This document shows positions 1 to 7,806 of a stretch of 44,612 nt of DNA, piece by piece. Source of the stretch: Bacteroidetes bacterium UBA6183 (lineage in GTDB: Bacteria; Bacteroidota; Bacteroidia; UKL13-3); the NCBI GenBank assembly GCA_002422865.1, contig DITN01000097.1, positions 56,684 to 101,295 on the forward strand, given 5' to 3'. Below the pieces are notes generated by a model that saw only the letters and a list, made by a program, of their open reading frames with translations, had not been told where the DNA came from and searched no databases. The stretch's first letter is position 1. Every line of letters starts with the position of its first letter. The position numbers and the translations under genes were made by a program.

Positions 1-1241
1 ACATCGATGATGATTTGGATGTTGACTTTGGTTTCCAAGGTAAAGTACAATTTGCATTAGTAGTACGCGATTCAGCTTATTACGATAGAGGTTCAGGACC
101 AACTACCAATGGTTTCGAATCAGATAACGATGGTGCAGGTTCAAACAACACACCATTAACTTGGCCTATATTCTCTAACGTAACTGTAATGGGTCCGTTA
201 GCTAACGGCAAACCATTAACAGGATCATTAGCTGGTAACTCATTTAACAACGGTGCACGTATCCGCAGAAACTCTGCAACATCAATTTTTAACTCTGTAT
301 TTATGGGTTGGCCAAATGCATTGTTTATTGATGGTTCAGGAACCGGAAACAAATTTGCAACCGATTCAATGGGCTTTAAAAACAACGTTTTGGCAGGTAA
401 CTTAAATGCAGTAAATAACTCATCATCAAGTGCAGCAACTGTTCGTCAAACCATTGTTGCTAATGGTACTGATACATCTGCAACAATAGATGCAGTGTAC
501 AACAATCCATTTAACTATACCAACCCTGATTTTGGATTTAAAGCAGGTTCGGTAGCAGCAACAGGTGCTTCATTTAGCGATAGTAAATTAAACGATGCGT
601 TCTTTACACAAACAACTTACAAAGGTGCATTTGGTAACAACAACAAATGGGCTGATTGCTGGGCAAACTTCGATCCTGCATCAGAAGATTACAACGCAGG
701 TCCTTATGTACAAAATGCTGCAGTAGCTGCTTTTGATGCAACAGAAAATAACTTGGCAGTAACTTTCAGTAACGGTTCAATTGGTAAACAAATGCGTTTC
801 GAGTGGGATTTTGGTGTGGCTTCATCAACTACCGATACATCAACCCAACAAAACCCAACTTACACTTACGCAGCAAAAGGCGATTACTTAGTTACTTTAA
901 AAGTAATCTCTCCTTGCGGTGATAGTACAATTACTAAAACTGTTCCTGTAGTAGGTAATGTAGGTGTAAACGAAGTTCAAAACGTAAACAACGTAACTTT
1001 ATATCCAAACCCAACATCAAACGTAACCAATGTATCGTTTGATTTAACCGAAAACACAAACGTTACCATTAACTTATACGACATGAGCGGAAGAGTGGTA
1101 AAAACAATTCCAACTCAATACTTAACCAGTGGTAACAACAGTATCACCATCGAAACATCGGAAGTAAATGCAGGTGTATACTTTGCAAACATTGCAACCG
1201 ATAAATTCAGCAAGACTTATCGTTTAGTGATCATTAAATAA
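1..1241 (+). CDS. T9SS-sorted exported protein, C-terminal part (5' end outside window)
   Basis: The reading frame is open from base 3 with no credible start (the first possible start is a TTG at 15), so the gene begins before the window. The visible part has a repetitive Asn/Gly/Ser-rich region of beta-helix character (phrases such as NGFESDNDG), then a PKD-like domain around residues 240-315 (EWDFG, TYTYAAKGDYLVTLKV). It ends in a type IX secretion sorting domain of about 80 residues that starts with LYPNPTSN and finishes GVYFANIATDKFSKTYRLVIIK-like (GVYF, then a basic end). Such domains direct proteins across the outer membrane through the Por system and onto the cell surface. The exact role (adhesin or hydrolase accessory) cannot be told from this end. 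A terminator follows directly. Confidence 0.9.
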   Translation, partial: IDDDLDVDFGFQGKVQFALVVRDSAYYDRGSGPTTNGFESDNDGAGSNNTPLTWPIFSNVTVMGPLANGKPLTGSLAGNSFNNGARIRRNSATSIFNSVFMGWPNALFIDGSGTGNKFATDSMGFKNNVLAGNLNAVNNSSSSAATVRQTIVANGTDTSATIDAVYNNPFNYTNPDFGFKAGSVAATGASFSDSKLNDAFFTQTTYKGAFGNNNKWADCWANFDPASEDYNAGPYVQNAAVAAFDATENNLAVTFSNGSIGKQMRFEWDFGVASSTTDTSTQQNPTYTYAAKGDYLVTLKVISPCGDSTITKTVPVVGNVGVNEVQNVNNVTLYPNPTSNVTNVSFDLTENTNVTINLYDMSGRVVKTIPTQYLTSGNNSITIETSEVNAGVYFANIATDKFSKTYRLVIIK

Positions 1242-1265
1242 TAAGGTTTAGGTAAAACATAAAAG

Positions 1266-1293
1266 AGCCTCGCAGCAATGCGGGGCTTTTTTA
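1266..1293 (+). terminator. Rho-independent terminator of the T9SS protein gene
   Basis: A GC-rich stem AGCCTCGCA / TGCGGGGCT with a GCAA loop is followed by a run of T, 25 nt after the stop codon. Confidence 0.85.
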
Positions 1294-1307
1294 TGCTCTA
1301 AAAGTTT

Positions 1308-1401
1308 TGGGCGTTTCCCCGAGGTTACGCTGCGCTTCACTCGGGGTCGGGTGTTCCGCTTTACTTCGCTGCGCTTCGGTGCCGCTGCACCCCCTAACGC
1401 G
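1308..1401. repeat. GC-rich structured interspersed element (GGGCGTT...CTAACGCG)
   Basis: The element begins TGGGCGTTT and ends CCCTAACGCG, so CGTT and AACG can pair as an outer stem. Inside are two stem-loops: CCCCGAG/CTCGGGG, and GGGTG/CACCC around a GC-rich centre. From memory, elements with this start and end recur in intergenic regions of many Bacteroidota. A link to the Flavo-1 RNA motif is possible but unverified. It lies just after the terminator of the T9SS gene. Confidence 0.55.
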
Positions 1402-1454
1402 TGTTTATCGTGAAATAGATATTTAAATTCGAAATGAGCTTTCTTTTATTCTTA

Positions 1455-1485
1455 ACGCAGAGCAATGCCTTCCGCATTGGGGAGG
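1455..1485. repeat. 31-base direct repeat, copy 1 (copy 2 at 1677-1707)
   Basis: Both copies read ACGCAGAGCAA, then a small hairpin (AATGCCTTCCGCATT here, AACACCTTCGGTATT in copy 2), then GGGGAGG. The arms differ between copies while pairing is largely kept, as expected for a palindromic interspersed repeat. Confidence 0.6.
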
Positions 1486-1745
1486 CTCAACATAATAATG
1501 TAATTATACTTTGCGAAGCAAACTCTTCCGACCCTTCGGAATCTCAGAAGCGGTAGACTTTTACCTCTAAAAACGCTGCGAAACCCTCTGCGAAACTCTG
1601 CGGTAAAATAGAGAACGCAGAGGTGGGTGAATAGTCTTGCGAAGATTCGAGCATAGTCGTACACAAAATTGAGAGCACGCAGAGCAACACCTTCGGTATT
1701 GGGGAGGGGTTAATTTTTACAATTAAACCAACAGTAGAACGCAAT

Positions 1746-1881
1746 AGCCTGTTCGAGTGTCCCGATTTCATATCGGGACGTATCGAGAATAGGATTGTTA
1801 TGATAATTGATTACTCCTAGACTCCTATTCTCGATAAACGCACTAGTACACAACCCCACCCAAAGCGCACTCGAACAGGCT
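1746..1881. repeat. Inverted pair of GTTCGAGT...TATCGAGAA palindromic elements
   Basis: The left copy has AGCCTGTTCGAGTG (1746-1759), an internal hairpin TCCCGAT/ATCGGGA (1760-1778), then TATCGAGAATAGGA (1781-1794). The right copy is the reverse complement: TCCTATTCTCGATA (1823-1836) and CACTCGAACAGGCT (1868-1881). The outer 14-base arms match perfectly. The same core (GTTCGAGT, small hairpin, TATCGAGAAC) appears inside the ABC exporter gene at 11941-11972, so it is an interspersed element. Confidence 0.75.
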
Positions 1882-1910
1882 GAAACTTTGCGAAGCAAAA
1901 CTCCATTTAA

Positions 1911-2068
1911 AACCAACTTGGTAAAATGCATATAATTGATTTAATTAGTTGAACCAAAACTAAATCATTAGCCCTGTGAAAATAACATCACCCTGCGCCA
2001 AATACCTTTGTTTACAAACTCAAGTTTGGGGTGCTAAGGGAAGGGAACATTCGTTTATAAACTAGTTA
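1911..2068 (+). repeat. 158-base direct repeat, copy A (cassette boundary upstream of the YwqK-like gene)
   Basis: It begins AACCAACTTGGTAAAA and ends TATAAACTAGTTA, exactly where the first cassette starts. Copy B (2788-2945) has the same length and is about three-quarters identical by eye. I read it as the right-hand part of an attC-like recombination site. Its left-hand part is not recognisable, possibly lost to the palindromic elements just upstream. Confidence 0.6.
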
Positions 2069-2942
2069 CCAGCAATTATGATGACACGACAATTAGCCAT
2101 CTTTACATTGACATTTATGGTCTTCTCCTGTTCGACAAAGGAGAAAAGAACAGTTGTTAAAACCTTCGCTTCGGGGACAACTGAAAAGGAAGTCATCTAT
2201 CTTAATCCTCAAGATACCTTAGAGTATTCAGAGGTGACATATTTTGAAAATGGGAAATTAAAATCCTATAGAGACTTTCACGCAGGCAGATTTAATGGAA
2301 AAATAATTGACTATTATGAAAATGGACAAAAAAAGTTTGAAGGACTAACTGATATGGGTTTATTTATCGGCACTAAAACAACCTATGATTCAACTGGAAT
2401 GGTTTTACAAATTGACAGTTTAGATGAAAAATGTGCATTAGACTATTGTTGCTGTGATGGAACAGTAACAAGGTTTTTCCCTAATGGAAAGGTCAAAGAA
2501 AAATTCACAAATAAATCTGGTGAAAGAACTGGAAAAACTCAATTTTGGTACAGTAACGGTAAACTGAAAATGGAGAGGACATACTTGCAAGGTAATCTTA
2601 ATGGACCGACAACAGAATACTATGATACATTAACAATTCATGGGCAATATTTAAACGGTAAAGAAGTAGGCGCTTGGAAATATGTTGACACATTAAAAAG
2701 GGTAATAAAGACTGTCATGTACAAAGATGGTCTCATTGTAGAATAACTGCTGGTAACAGCGGTAGTTGTTGCAAAACTTCATTCAAAAACCAACTTGGTA
2801 AAAAGTATTTAATTGATTTAATTAGTTGAACCAAATTTTAATCATTAGCCCTATGAAAATAATATCACCTTACGCTTTATACCTTCGTCTATACACCCAA
2901 ATTTGTGGAGATAAGCGAATAAAAACTTCGTCTATAAACTAG
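2065..2942 (+). mobile_element. Integron-type gene cassette 1
   Basis: The segment starts GTTACCAGCA (2065-2074) and its 3' site starts with the exact reverse complement TGCTGGTAAC (2748-2757). A matching core (GTTRRRY-like) at the start and inverse core (RYYYAAC-like) at the end of one segment is the hallmark of a cassette that recombined as a circle. It carries one gene, starting 4 bases after the core. No integrase is present in the window. Stem pairing inside its 3' site is weak, so the integron assignment is inferred mainly from the boundaries and the array layout. Confidence 0.5.
2078..2746 (+). CDS. YwqK-like MORN_2-repeat lipoprotein
   Basis: The 222-residue protein starts with a lipoprotein signal peptide: a hydrophobic stretch, then FSCS with the lipobox Cys near residue 18. 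The rest is made of short repeats of the MORN_2/YwqK type (phrases such as YYENGQKKFEG, FFPNGKVKEKF, YSNGKLKMERTY, YLNGKEVGAWKY). Proteins of this family are often annotated as YwqK antitoxin-like, but no toxin partner lies next to this one and its function is unknown. ATG codons at 2078 and 2081 are both possible starts. The first is 4 bases after the cassette core, so it would be almost leaderless. It is the only gene of cassette 1. Confidence 0.8.
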   Translation: MMTRQLAIFTLTFMVFSCSTKEKRTVVKTFASGTTEKEVIYLNPQDTLEYSEVTYFENGKLKSYRDFHAGRFNGKIIDYYENGQKKFEGLTDMGLFIGTKTTYDSTGMVLQIDSLDEKCALDYCCCDGTVTRFFPNGKVKEKFTNKSGERTGKTQFWYSNGKLKMERTYLQGNLNGPTTEYYDTLTIHGQYLNGKEVGAWKYVDTLKRVIKTVMYKDGLIVE

Positions 2943-2945
2943 TTA
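2788..2945 (+). repeat. 158-base direct repeat, copy B (within the attC-like site of cassette 1)
   Basis: Same length as copy A (1911-2068), with identical ends (AACCAACTTGGTAAAA at the start, CTATAAACTAGTTA at the end) and about three-quarters identity by eye. With the inverse core TGCTGGTAAC at 2748-2757 it makes a putative site of about 200 bases ending in GTTAGCGG. Confidence 0.6.
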
Positions 2946-3566
2946 GCGGATATTTTTTGGCGATAGTACTAACCTTAAACAAACTGCAAGAATCAGACAA
3001 TGACTAAAGTATTGACAATTGGACTTTACCGGCTGGTTTTTGACCGTGTTTTCTTTGCTTCACATTTATTCACCAAGACAAACTACTAAAAAAAATCTAT
3101 GCTTCAAAAGGATATGATAGAAACTCCAGATATTAAGGAGAAAATATACTCTGACTTTGGCGACAAAGCGGAATCAGTAATGAAGACACTTAGAGAAGCT
3201 ATTGAAAAACACGACTACATAAATAGTGGACGAATACTTCGGTGCATCATTTATTTAGCGGACAAAAACTTTGAAGCTCTGAAAAAGTATATTGACAATG
3301 CAATTGGCGACCCAAGAGATGTAATGTATTGGGCAGAATATGTAAACAGAGAAAAAGGATTTCAAGGCGACCCAAAAAGAGTGAGAGATTTTAACAAGAC
3401 ATTCCAGAACTGCGAAAATGACGTGCATGAATAAAACATCCGCTAACAGCAATCTTGCGCAATTGCCGTTATCATCCTTAAATTCAGCATTTAGTTTCGC
3501 ATTATTTTTTATCTTGGTTGATAGATTTTCGTTCCGCAATCGGCAACTGCGCAAGGTTGCGAAACG
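2942..3566 (+). mobile_element. Integron-type gene cassette 2
   Basis: It starts GTTAGCGGAT (2942-2951) and its 3' site opens with the exact reverse complement ATCCGCTAAC (3438-3447). The 3' site has strong internal pairing. About 147 bases precede the gene and hold a 29-codon open frame (3000-3089) that I do not call. Confidence 0.5.
3099..3434 (+). CDS. Hypothetical protein of cassette 2
   Basis: The 111-residue soluble protein has no signal peptide or membrane segment and looks mostly helical. Recognisable phrases are a central RILRCIIYLAD and a later DPRDVMYWAEY. I do not recognise a named family. It is the only substantial gene of its cassette, ends 3 bases before the inverse core, and its base composition is like that of cassette 1. 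Small stand-alone proteins of unknown function are usual cargo of such arrays. The start could be the ATG at 3099 or the one at 3114. Confidence 0.65.
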   Translation: MLQKDMIETPDIKEKIYSDFGDKAESVMKTLREAIEKHDYINSGRILRCIIYLADKNFEALKKYIDNAIGDPRDVMYWAEYVNREKGFQGDPKRVRDFNKTFQNCENDVHE

Positions 3567-3573
3567 TTATGCC
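3438..3573. repeat. attC-like recombination site at the end of cassette 2
   Basis: The inverse core ATCCGCTAAC (3438-3447) is followed by an 18-base arm (3451-3468, AATCTTGCGCAATTGCCG). This pairs with 3541-3558 (CGGCAACTGCGCAAGGTT) with only two mismatched positions. The site closes with the core GTTATGCC (3566-3573). The long imperfect hairpin between an inverse core and a core is the attC architecture. Confidence 0.55.
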
Positions 3574-3582
3574 TCATGCTAA

Positions 3583-3780
3583 AAAACAATAACGACAAGG
3601 ATAAGTGAGATTGAAAAAAGGAAAATACTTAGGACAAGATTAGACTATCAAGCTCAAGCGGCTTTTTTAACTGACAATTCAAAAAGACTAAAGGACTTGT
3701 TGGACAAGAAAAACCTTAAGGACACATTGAAAAAAATTGACACATTAGCACAAGAGAGATTTGATTTCCAATTCAAGTAG
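3583..3780 (+). pseudogene. Remnant coding sequence of a broken third cassette
   Basis: A 65-codon open frame ends at a TAG (3778-3780) and reads as a charged helical protein (for example LRTRLDYQAQAAFLTDN and LKDLLDKKNLKDTLKKIDTL). It has no ATG and no GTG, and TTG appears only late. An in-frame TAA stands at 3580-3582 right after the cassette core. The most likely reading is the 3' end of a cassette gene whose 5' part was lost. The function is unknown. Confidence 0.45.
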
Positions 3781-3796
3781 AGAGAGAGCAACTGCT

Positions 3797-3923
3797 GCCA
3801 ACATCGTGTTTAAGCTACTGGCGGTGGACACCAAATTAATTAATACATTTGCCTAACAACGTTTTCCCACTCGGATAATGGCGGCTTCGCAAGCGCTAGC
3901 ATCTTAAACACAAAACGTTATTT
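3797..3923. repeat. attC-like site at the end of the array
   Basis: The inverse core GCCAAC (3797-3802) is followed by GTGTTTAAG (3806-3814), whose exact reverse complement CTTAAACAC lies at 3903-3911. The core GTTATTT follows at 3917-3923. A second GCCTAAC-AACGTT inside (3851-3862) suggests two sites merged by deletion. The inverse core does not match the start of cassette 3 (GTTATGCC), in line with a deletion. Confidence 0.45.
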
Positions 3924-3940
3924 TAAAAATTAACCCAACC

Positions 3941-3973
3941 AAAAAAGCCCCACAATCATGTGAGGCTTTTTGG
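3941..3973 (-). terminator. Terminator of the M1 aminopeptidase gene
   Basis: On the minus strand the stem AAGCCTCACA / TGTGGGGCTT (one mismatch) is followed by a T run, 32 bases after the stop of the peptidase gene. Confidence 0.75.
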
Positions 3974-4004
3974 TTTTAAGTATATTGTTAATACAATGCG
4001 TTAA

Positions 4005-6440
4005 CTATTTTAATCCCGGCACATATTTTATTAAAATATCCTTTTGTGCTTTGGTATAGTTAGTGGTATTAAAGTAGTGCTGCATATCGTTTAAGTTGGT
4101 AGTTTTTGTTGCCAAAAAATTAGTTAACTCAGCTGCCGGTCCGGCCAGGCGGCTGTTGGTGTTTAACATGGCATCAAACAAATGTGGTATTAATGCTGCA
4201 CTATACACCCCACTCGATTTGATGGCAGCAAATGCATTGTTGCGTGTTCTAAATTCCCACTGGTTACTTGCATAGTTAATTAAAACTTTGGCGTGTTCGT
4301 CTGCATCTATATTATAAATTACACCCAACTCGTGGTATTTAATATTAACGCTGTTGTTCATGCCATACACCTCTTTTACAATAGGTAAATACATCTTTAC
4401 ATTTACGGCATCAATTTTACAAATTTTCTCGATGGCGGCTTGCACCACATCATAGCTGTTATCGGTTAAAGCCTTGGCAATGGCACTCACACAAAAAGTA
4501 TTGTTACCATTATAGGCTTTAATAAAAGTTAGTTTGGCTTGAGGTTCTTTTTCGTTAAACACACTTAACAATTGGTAGTTGGTTACTTCATCATTTATTA
4601 ATTGTGTAATCACTTCGCTTTTCATGGCGTGGAATTTTTCGTTTCTGAAAACCTCCATCAACAACTCGCGTTTTTGCTCTACATCATAATCCTTTAAAGC
4701 CACCAATGCATCATATCGGTCTAACATGTTAGGTGCATGTATTACCTGTGCTTTTAGCTCGTTGTAACTCTTTTTAAAATTAACGGTTTTCATCACCATG
4801 CTGTTTGGGTCGAACAACACAAAGGCAATTTCTTTTTTATCTTTATTCGGGATTTTAACCACTTCAAATTGGTACTGAATCATATCTACCACACGCTCAA
4901 AACTACCATCGGTGTAATGCACTTCAAATGCAATTGGCATTTTAAAGAAACCAATTACTTCATCGCGTTGGTGTGTTTGCTCTATGGCAATTTCGGTATG
5001 TCGGCTGCCATCTTTGCCCATTAGGTCTTCGTAATGAACGGTGTATTGCGGTTCGCCATCACGTAATATCCATTGGTCGAAAAACCAACTCATATCAATA
5101 CCCAATTTATCTTGTATGGCTTGTTGTAAATCGTTGGTTTCAACATTGCCATAAGCATGTGTTTTTAAGTAATGGTTTAACGCACGTTTCCATTGCTCTT
5201 CACCCAAAACATAACTCAACATACTTATTACATTCGATCCTTTTGGATAGTTACGTGCACTACCTGCGCTTGTATGTCTAATTGGATATTTATCTCTTTT
5301 GGTAGCTTCAATAGCCGAGTTTTGTTCGCCTCTGCGTTGCCAGTTGTAGGCATCATCACCATAAAGTTTTTTGGTAAGCATTTTAGGGTAATAGGTAGCA
5401 TAACTTTCTTGTAGCCAAGTGTCGCGCCAATCACGTGCAGTAATGTAATCGCCAAACCATTGGTGGGTTAATTCATGACAGTTTACGCCTACATAATTTC
5501 TATCTAAATAATCGCGTTCATCTACGTTAAAAAAATCGCCAAAAATGGTAGCGGTAGTATTTTCCATGGCACCGTATAAAAAGTCTTGCACCATAATTTG
5601 CGAGTAACTTTCCCAAGGATAATTAATGCCCGTTTCTTGCTCTAAAAAATCCACCATCATTTCGCTGTAACGGTAAGTTGGTTCAGCTCTATCGGCAAAC
5701 TCGGGGTAGTAATACAAATTCATCGGGATACCGCGTGCACTTTTAGTTTTTTTGATACTGTACTTACCAATGCCCAACATTAATAAATAACCTGCATGAG
5801 GTTTAGTCATGCTGTAATGCCAAGTGGTGGTATTATTTTTATTGGCTGTTTTTTTAAGCAGTGTTCCGTTAGATAATACCTCGTAACCGTTTTCAAAAGT
5901 TACCACGGTTTCTGTAATAAATTTATCATTCAATTCATCATACATTGGTATCCAGTAACGGTTGTCTACACCTTGTCCTTGGGTCCAAATTTGTTTGCGT
6001 ACAGCAAACGGATTTTTTAGCGGATTTTCAGGAACATTCCAGCCTATAAAATACAATCCTTTGCGTGGGGTGGCTTCGTATTCAAACGTAATGGTATTGG
6101 TTTGATCCCATTGAAGCGGTTTAGATGGTTTAACCCATACACCTTTATCGGTGGTATAAAATGGTAAGTTTTGATTACCTAATAAAGCAGATTTGATGTT
6201 GATACCCGGGCCATCAAAAAACACTGAATCCACTTGTTTTTGAAGTACCATAAAACTGTGAGTTACTTTTCCTTTCACCAAACTTTTTTGCGTATCAAAA
6301 CTTACTTCTACTTTCATGCGTGTAATGTCAAGCGGATGTTCGCGGTAAGTTGTGGCGTCTTTAAAATAGCTTCGGTAAGTGTTTTGTGCCGATGCTAATG
6401 TGCTAATGGATAAGAAGGCGATAAGTAATTTTTTCATCAT
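4005..6440 (-). CDS. M1-family zinc aminopeptidase, exported
   Basis: The 811-residue protein begins with a signal peptide (KKLLIAFLSISTLASAQ). It has the two M1 signatures: the exopeptidase motif GAMEN at residues 290-294 and the zinc site HELTH at 322-326, with the third ligand Glu at 345 (LQESYATYY). It would remove N-terminal amino acids from peptides in the periplasm or at the cell surface, using one zinc ion. The part after about residue 560 is helical, like the C-terminal HEAT-like domain of the family. It is a single gene with its own terminator. Two consecutive ATG codons (6440 and 6437) are possible starts. I see nothing unusual. Confidence 0.93.
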   Translation of the reverse strand: MMKKLLIAFLSISTLASAQNTYRSYFKDATTYREHPLDITRMKVEVSFDTQKSLVKGKVTHSFMVLQKQVDSVFFDGPGINIKSALLGNQNLPFYTTDKGVWVKPSKPLQWDQTNTITFEYEATPRKGLYFIGWNVPENPLKNPFAVRKQIWTQGQGVDNRYWIPMYDELNDKFITETVVTFENGYEVLSNGTLLKKTANKNNTTTWHYSMTKPHAGYLLMLGIGKYSIKKTKSARGIPMNLYYYPEFADRAEPTYRYSEMMVDFLEQETGINYPWESYSQIMVQDFLYGAMENTTATIFGDFFNVDERDYLDRNYVGVNCHELTHQWFGDYITARDWRDTWLQESYATYYPKMLTKKLYGDDAYNWQRRGEQNSAIEATKRDKYPIRHTSAGSARNYPKGSNVISMLSYVLGEEQWKRALNHYLKTHAYGNVETNDLQQAIQDKLGIDMSWFFDQWILRDGEPQYTVHYEDLMGKDGSRHTEIAIEQTHQRDEVIGFFKMPIAFEVHYTDGSFERVVDMIQYQFEVVKIPNKDKKEIAFVLFDPNSMVMKTVNFKKSYNELKAQVIHAPNMLDRYDALVALKDYDVEQKRELLMEVFRNEKFHAMKSEVITQLINDEVTNYQLLSVFNEKEPQAKLTFIKAYNGNNTFCVSAIAKALTDNSYDVVQAAIEKICKIDAVNVKMYLPIVKEVYGMNNSVNIKYHELGVIYNIDADEHAKVLINYASNQWEFRTRNNAFAAIKSSGVYSAALIPHLFDAMLNTNSRLAGPAAELTNFLATKTTNLNDMQHYFNTTNYTKAQKDILIKYVPGLK

Positions 6441-6502
6441 GTGTTATGTATAATGCTTTAGTGCAATATAATATTTATGATGAAACAAGAAAGGTGTTGC
6501 AA

Positions 6503-7798
6503 TTATTCTACTTTTTTTTCTTCGTCAATAAACGGAATAATTTCCTTTAAACCGGTGGCTACTTTCATTTCTCCGGTTAGGAAATATTGCAACATTGGTC
6601 CTGCAAGTACGCTGGTTAGCACGGCCATTACCACCAATGCAACAAAGAGTTGTTCATTAATTAATCCTGCTTGCAAAGCCAATAAACCCAATACAATTTC
6701 CATGGCTCCACGCGCATTCATTCCAAAGCCAACAGCTAAGCTTTCGCGTAAAGTTAATCCGCCCCATAGTGCTCCTAAGCCTACGCCCAGCAGTTTGGTA
6801 AATACCGCCAAAAAAGTAATTATCACAACTAAATTTAAATTAAAATTAGCAATGAAATTAACTTTAAAACCGATAGAGACAAAAAACAATGGAGCAAAAA
6901 TATTGGTAATAAATTGATGGATAATCTCTCTGGCTTTTTCAGTAAAATGAACGGAATCGCCAATGGCAATACCTACTATAAATGCCCCAAAAATGGCATG
7001 TATGCCAATTTTTTCTGTAAAGGCTGCACCTAAAAAAGCAAGACTTAATGATAGGGCCAACACACCACCCGGCCACGATAAATTTTTGTTTGCCCAAGGC
7101 AGTGATTTATTAATAAAAATGCGTCCCGCTGTTAACATCAAAATGGCATAACCAACTGTTAATCCTAAGGTATATAAAAAGCTAATGGAAGCACCTCCGG
7201 TATTCATCATACTTAATACAACAGAAAATAGTATCCAACCTACTACATCATCAAACATAGCCGCAGCTATAATGATCATACCTATTTTGGTTTTAAATAA
7301 GTTTAAATCCATTAAGGTACGCGCAATTACAGGTAAAGCAGTTATGGCCATTGCGGTAGCAATAAATAAACTAAATACGGTTTTGTCGTTTTGTACAATG
7401 TTGTTCTGGTTTAAATAATCATATAAAAAAGTACCTGCAAAATAGCCTAAGGTAAGCGTGGTTATTAACCCAATAAAGCTTGTTTTTAAGGCTGTTTTTC
7501 CTTGTTGCCTGATTACAGAAAATTCTACTTCCATACCTGCAGCAAAAAGTAGCAACACAACTGATATGGTAGAAATACCATTCATGACCAGACCTACGTT
7601 TCCGGTAGTTGTAAATATATTTTGTGTAAGAGTAGGGTAAAACCGGCCCAATAAAGTAGGTCCTAAAAGTATACCGGCTACCAATTCGCCAACAACAAGT
7701 GGCATTCTAAGTTTCCTGAAAAATTCACCAAAAATTCTCCCCAACAAAAGCATCAAGCTTATTGCCAACAACAAGTTTATAATTTCAGTGTGGGTCAT
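6503..7798 (-). CDS. Cation/proton antiporter, CPA2 (Kef-type) family
   Basis: The 431-residue protein is hydrophobic throughout, with about 12-13 membrane segments. It carries the family signatures: a glycine-rich N-terminal helix (LVVGELVAGILLGPTLLG) and a conserved segment GIHAIFGAFIVGIAIGD. It exchanges Na+ or K+ for protons across the inner membrane. The ion cannot be read from sequence, and no C-terminal TrkA-N or NAD-binding domain is present. The stop of the upstream stress-protein gene is only 8 bases away, so the two form one operon, and co-regulation under ionic or pH stress is plausible. Confidence 0.92.
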   Translation of the reverse strand: MTHTEIINLLLAISLMLLLGRIFGEFFRKLRMPLVVGELVAGILLGPTLLGRFYPTLTQNIFTTTGNVGLVMNGISTISVVLLLFAAGMEVEFSVIRQQGKTALKTSFIGLITTLTLGYFAGTFLYDYLNQNNIVQNDKTVFSLFIATAMAITALPVIARTLMDLNLFKTKIGMIIIAAAMFDDVVGWILFSVVLSMMNTGGASISFLYTLGLTVGYAILMLTAGRIFINKSLPWANKNLSWPGGVLALSLSLAFLGAAFTEKIGIHAIFGAFIVGIAIGDSVHFTEKAREIIHQFITNIFAPLFFVSIGFKVNFIANFNLNLVVIITFLAVFTKLLGVGLGALWGGLTLRESLAVGFGMNARGAMEIVLGLLALQAGLINEQLFVALVVMAVLTSVLAGPMLQYFLTGEMKVATGLKEIIPFIDEEKKVE

Positions 7799-7806
7799 TA
7801 CAGGGG

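Larger units (their letters stand above)
1294..1910. repeat. Repeat-rich intergenic region
   Basis: Over 600 bases with no credible gene. It is packed with small palindromes: a GC-rich element (1308-1401), hairpins of the type TTTGC-GAA-GCAAA (1511-1523 and 1887-1899), an inverted pair CCTCTGCG / CGCAGAGG (1585-1592 and 1616-1623), two direct copies of a 31-base unit (1455-1485 and 1677-1707) and a 136-base inverted pair (1746-1881). Open frames crossing it are made of these repeats and I do not call them genes. Confidence 0.7.

Noticed and set aside
1294..1910. A CRISPR array, considered because of the many short repeats.
   Set aside because: The repeats are palindromic, of several kinds and irregularly spaced, without unique spacers of constant length or cas genes.
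1710..1931. A 73-residue minus-strand open frame, with others at 1452-1771.
   Set aside because: These frames consist of palindromic repeats and their translations show no domain.
3000..3089. A 29-codon open frame upstream of the gene in cassette 2.
   Set aside because: Short, without a signal, span or other recognisable feature, and expected by chance in a 150-base leader.
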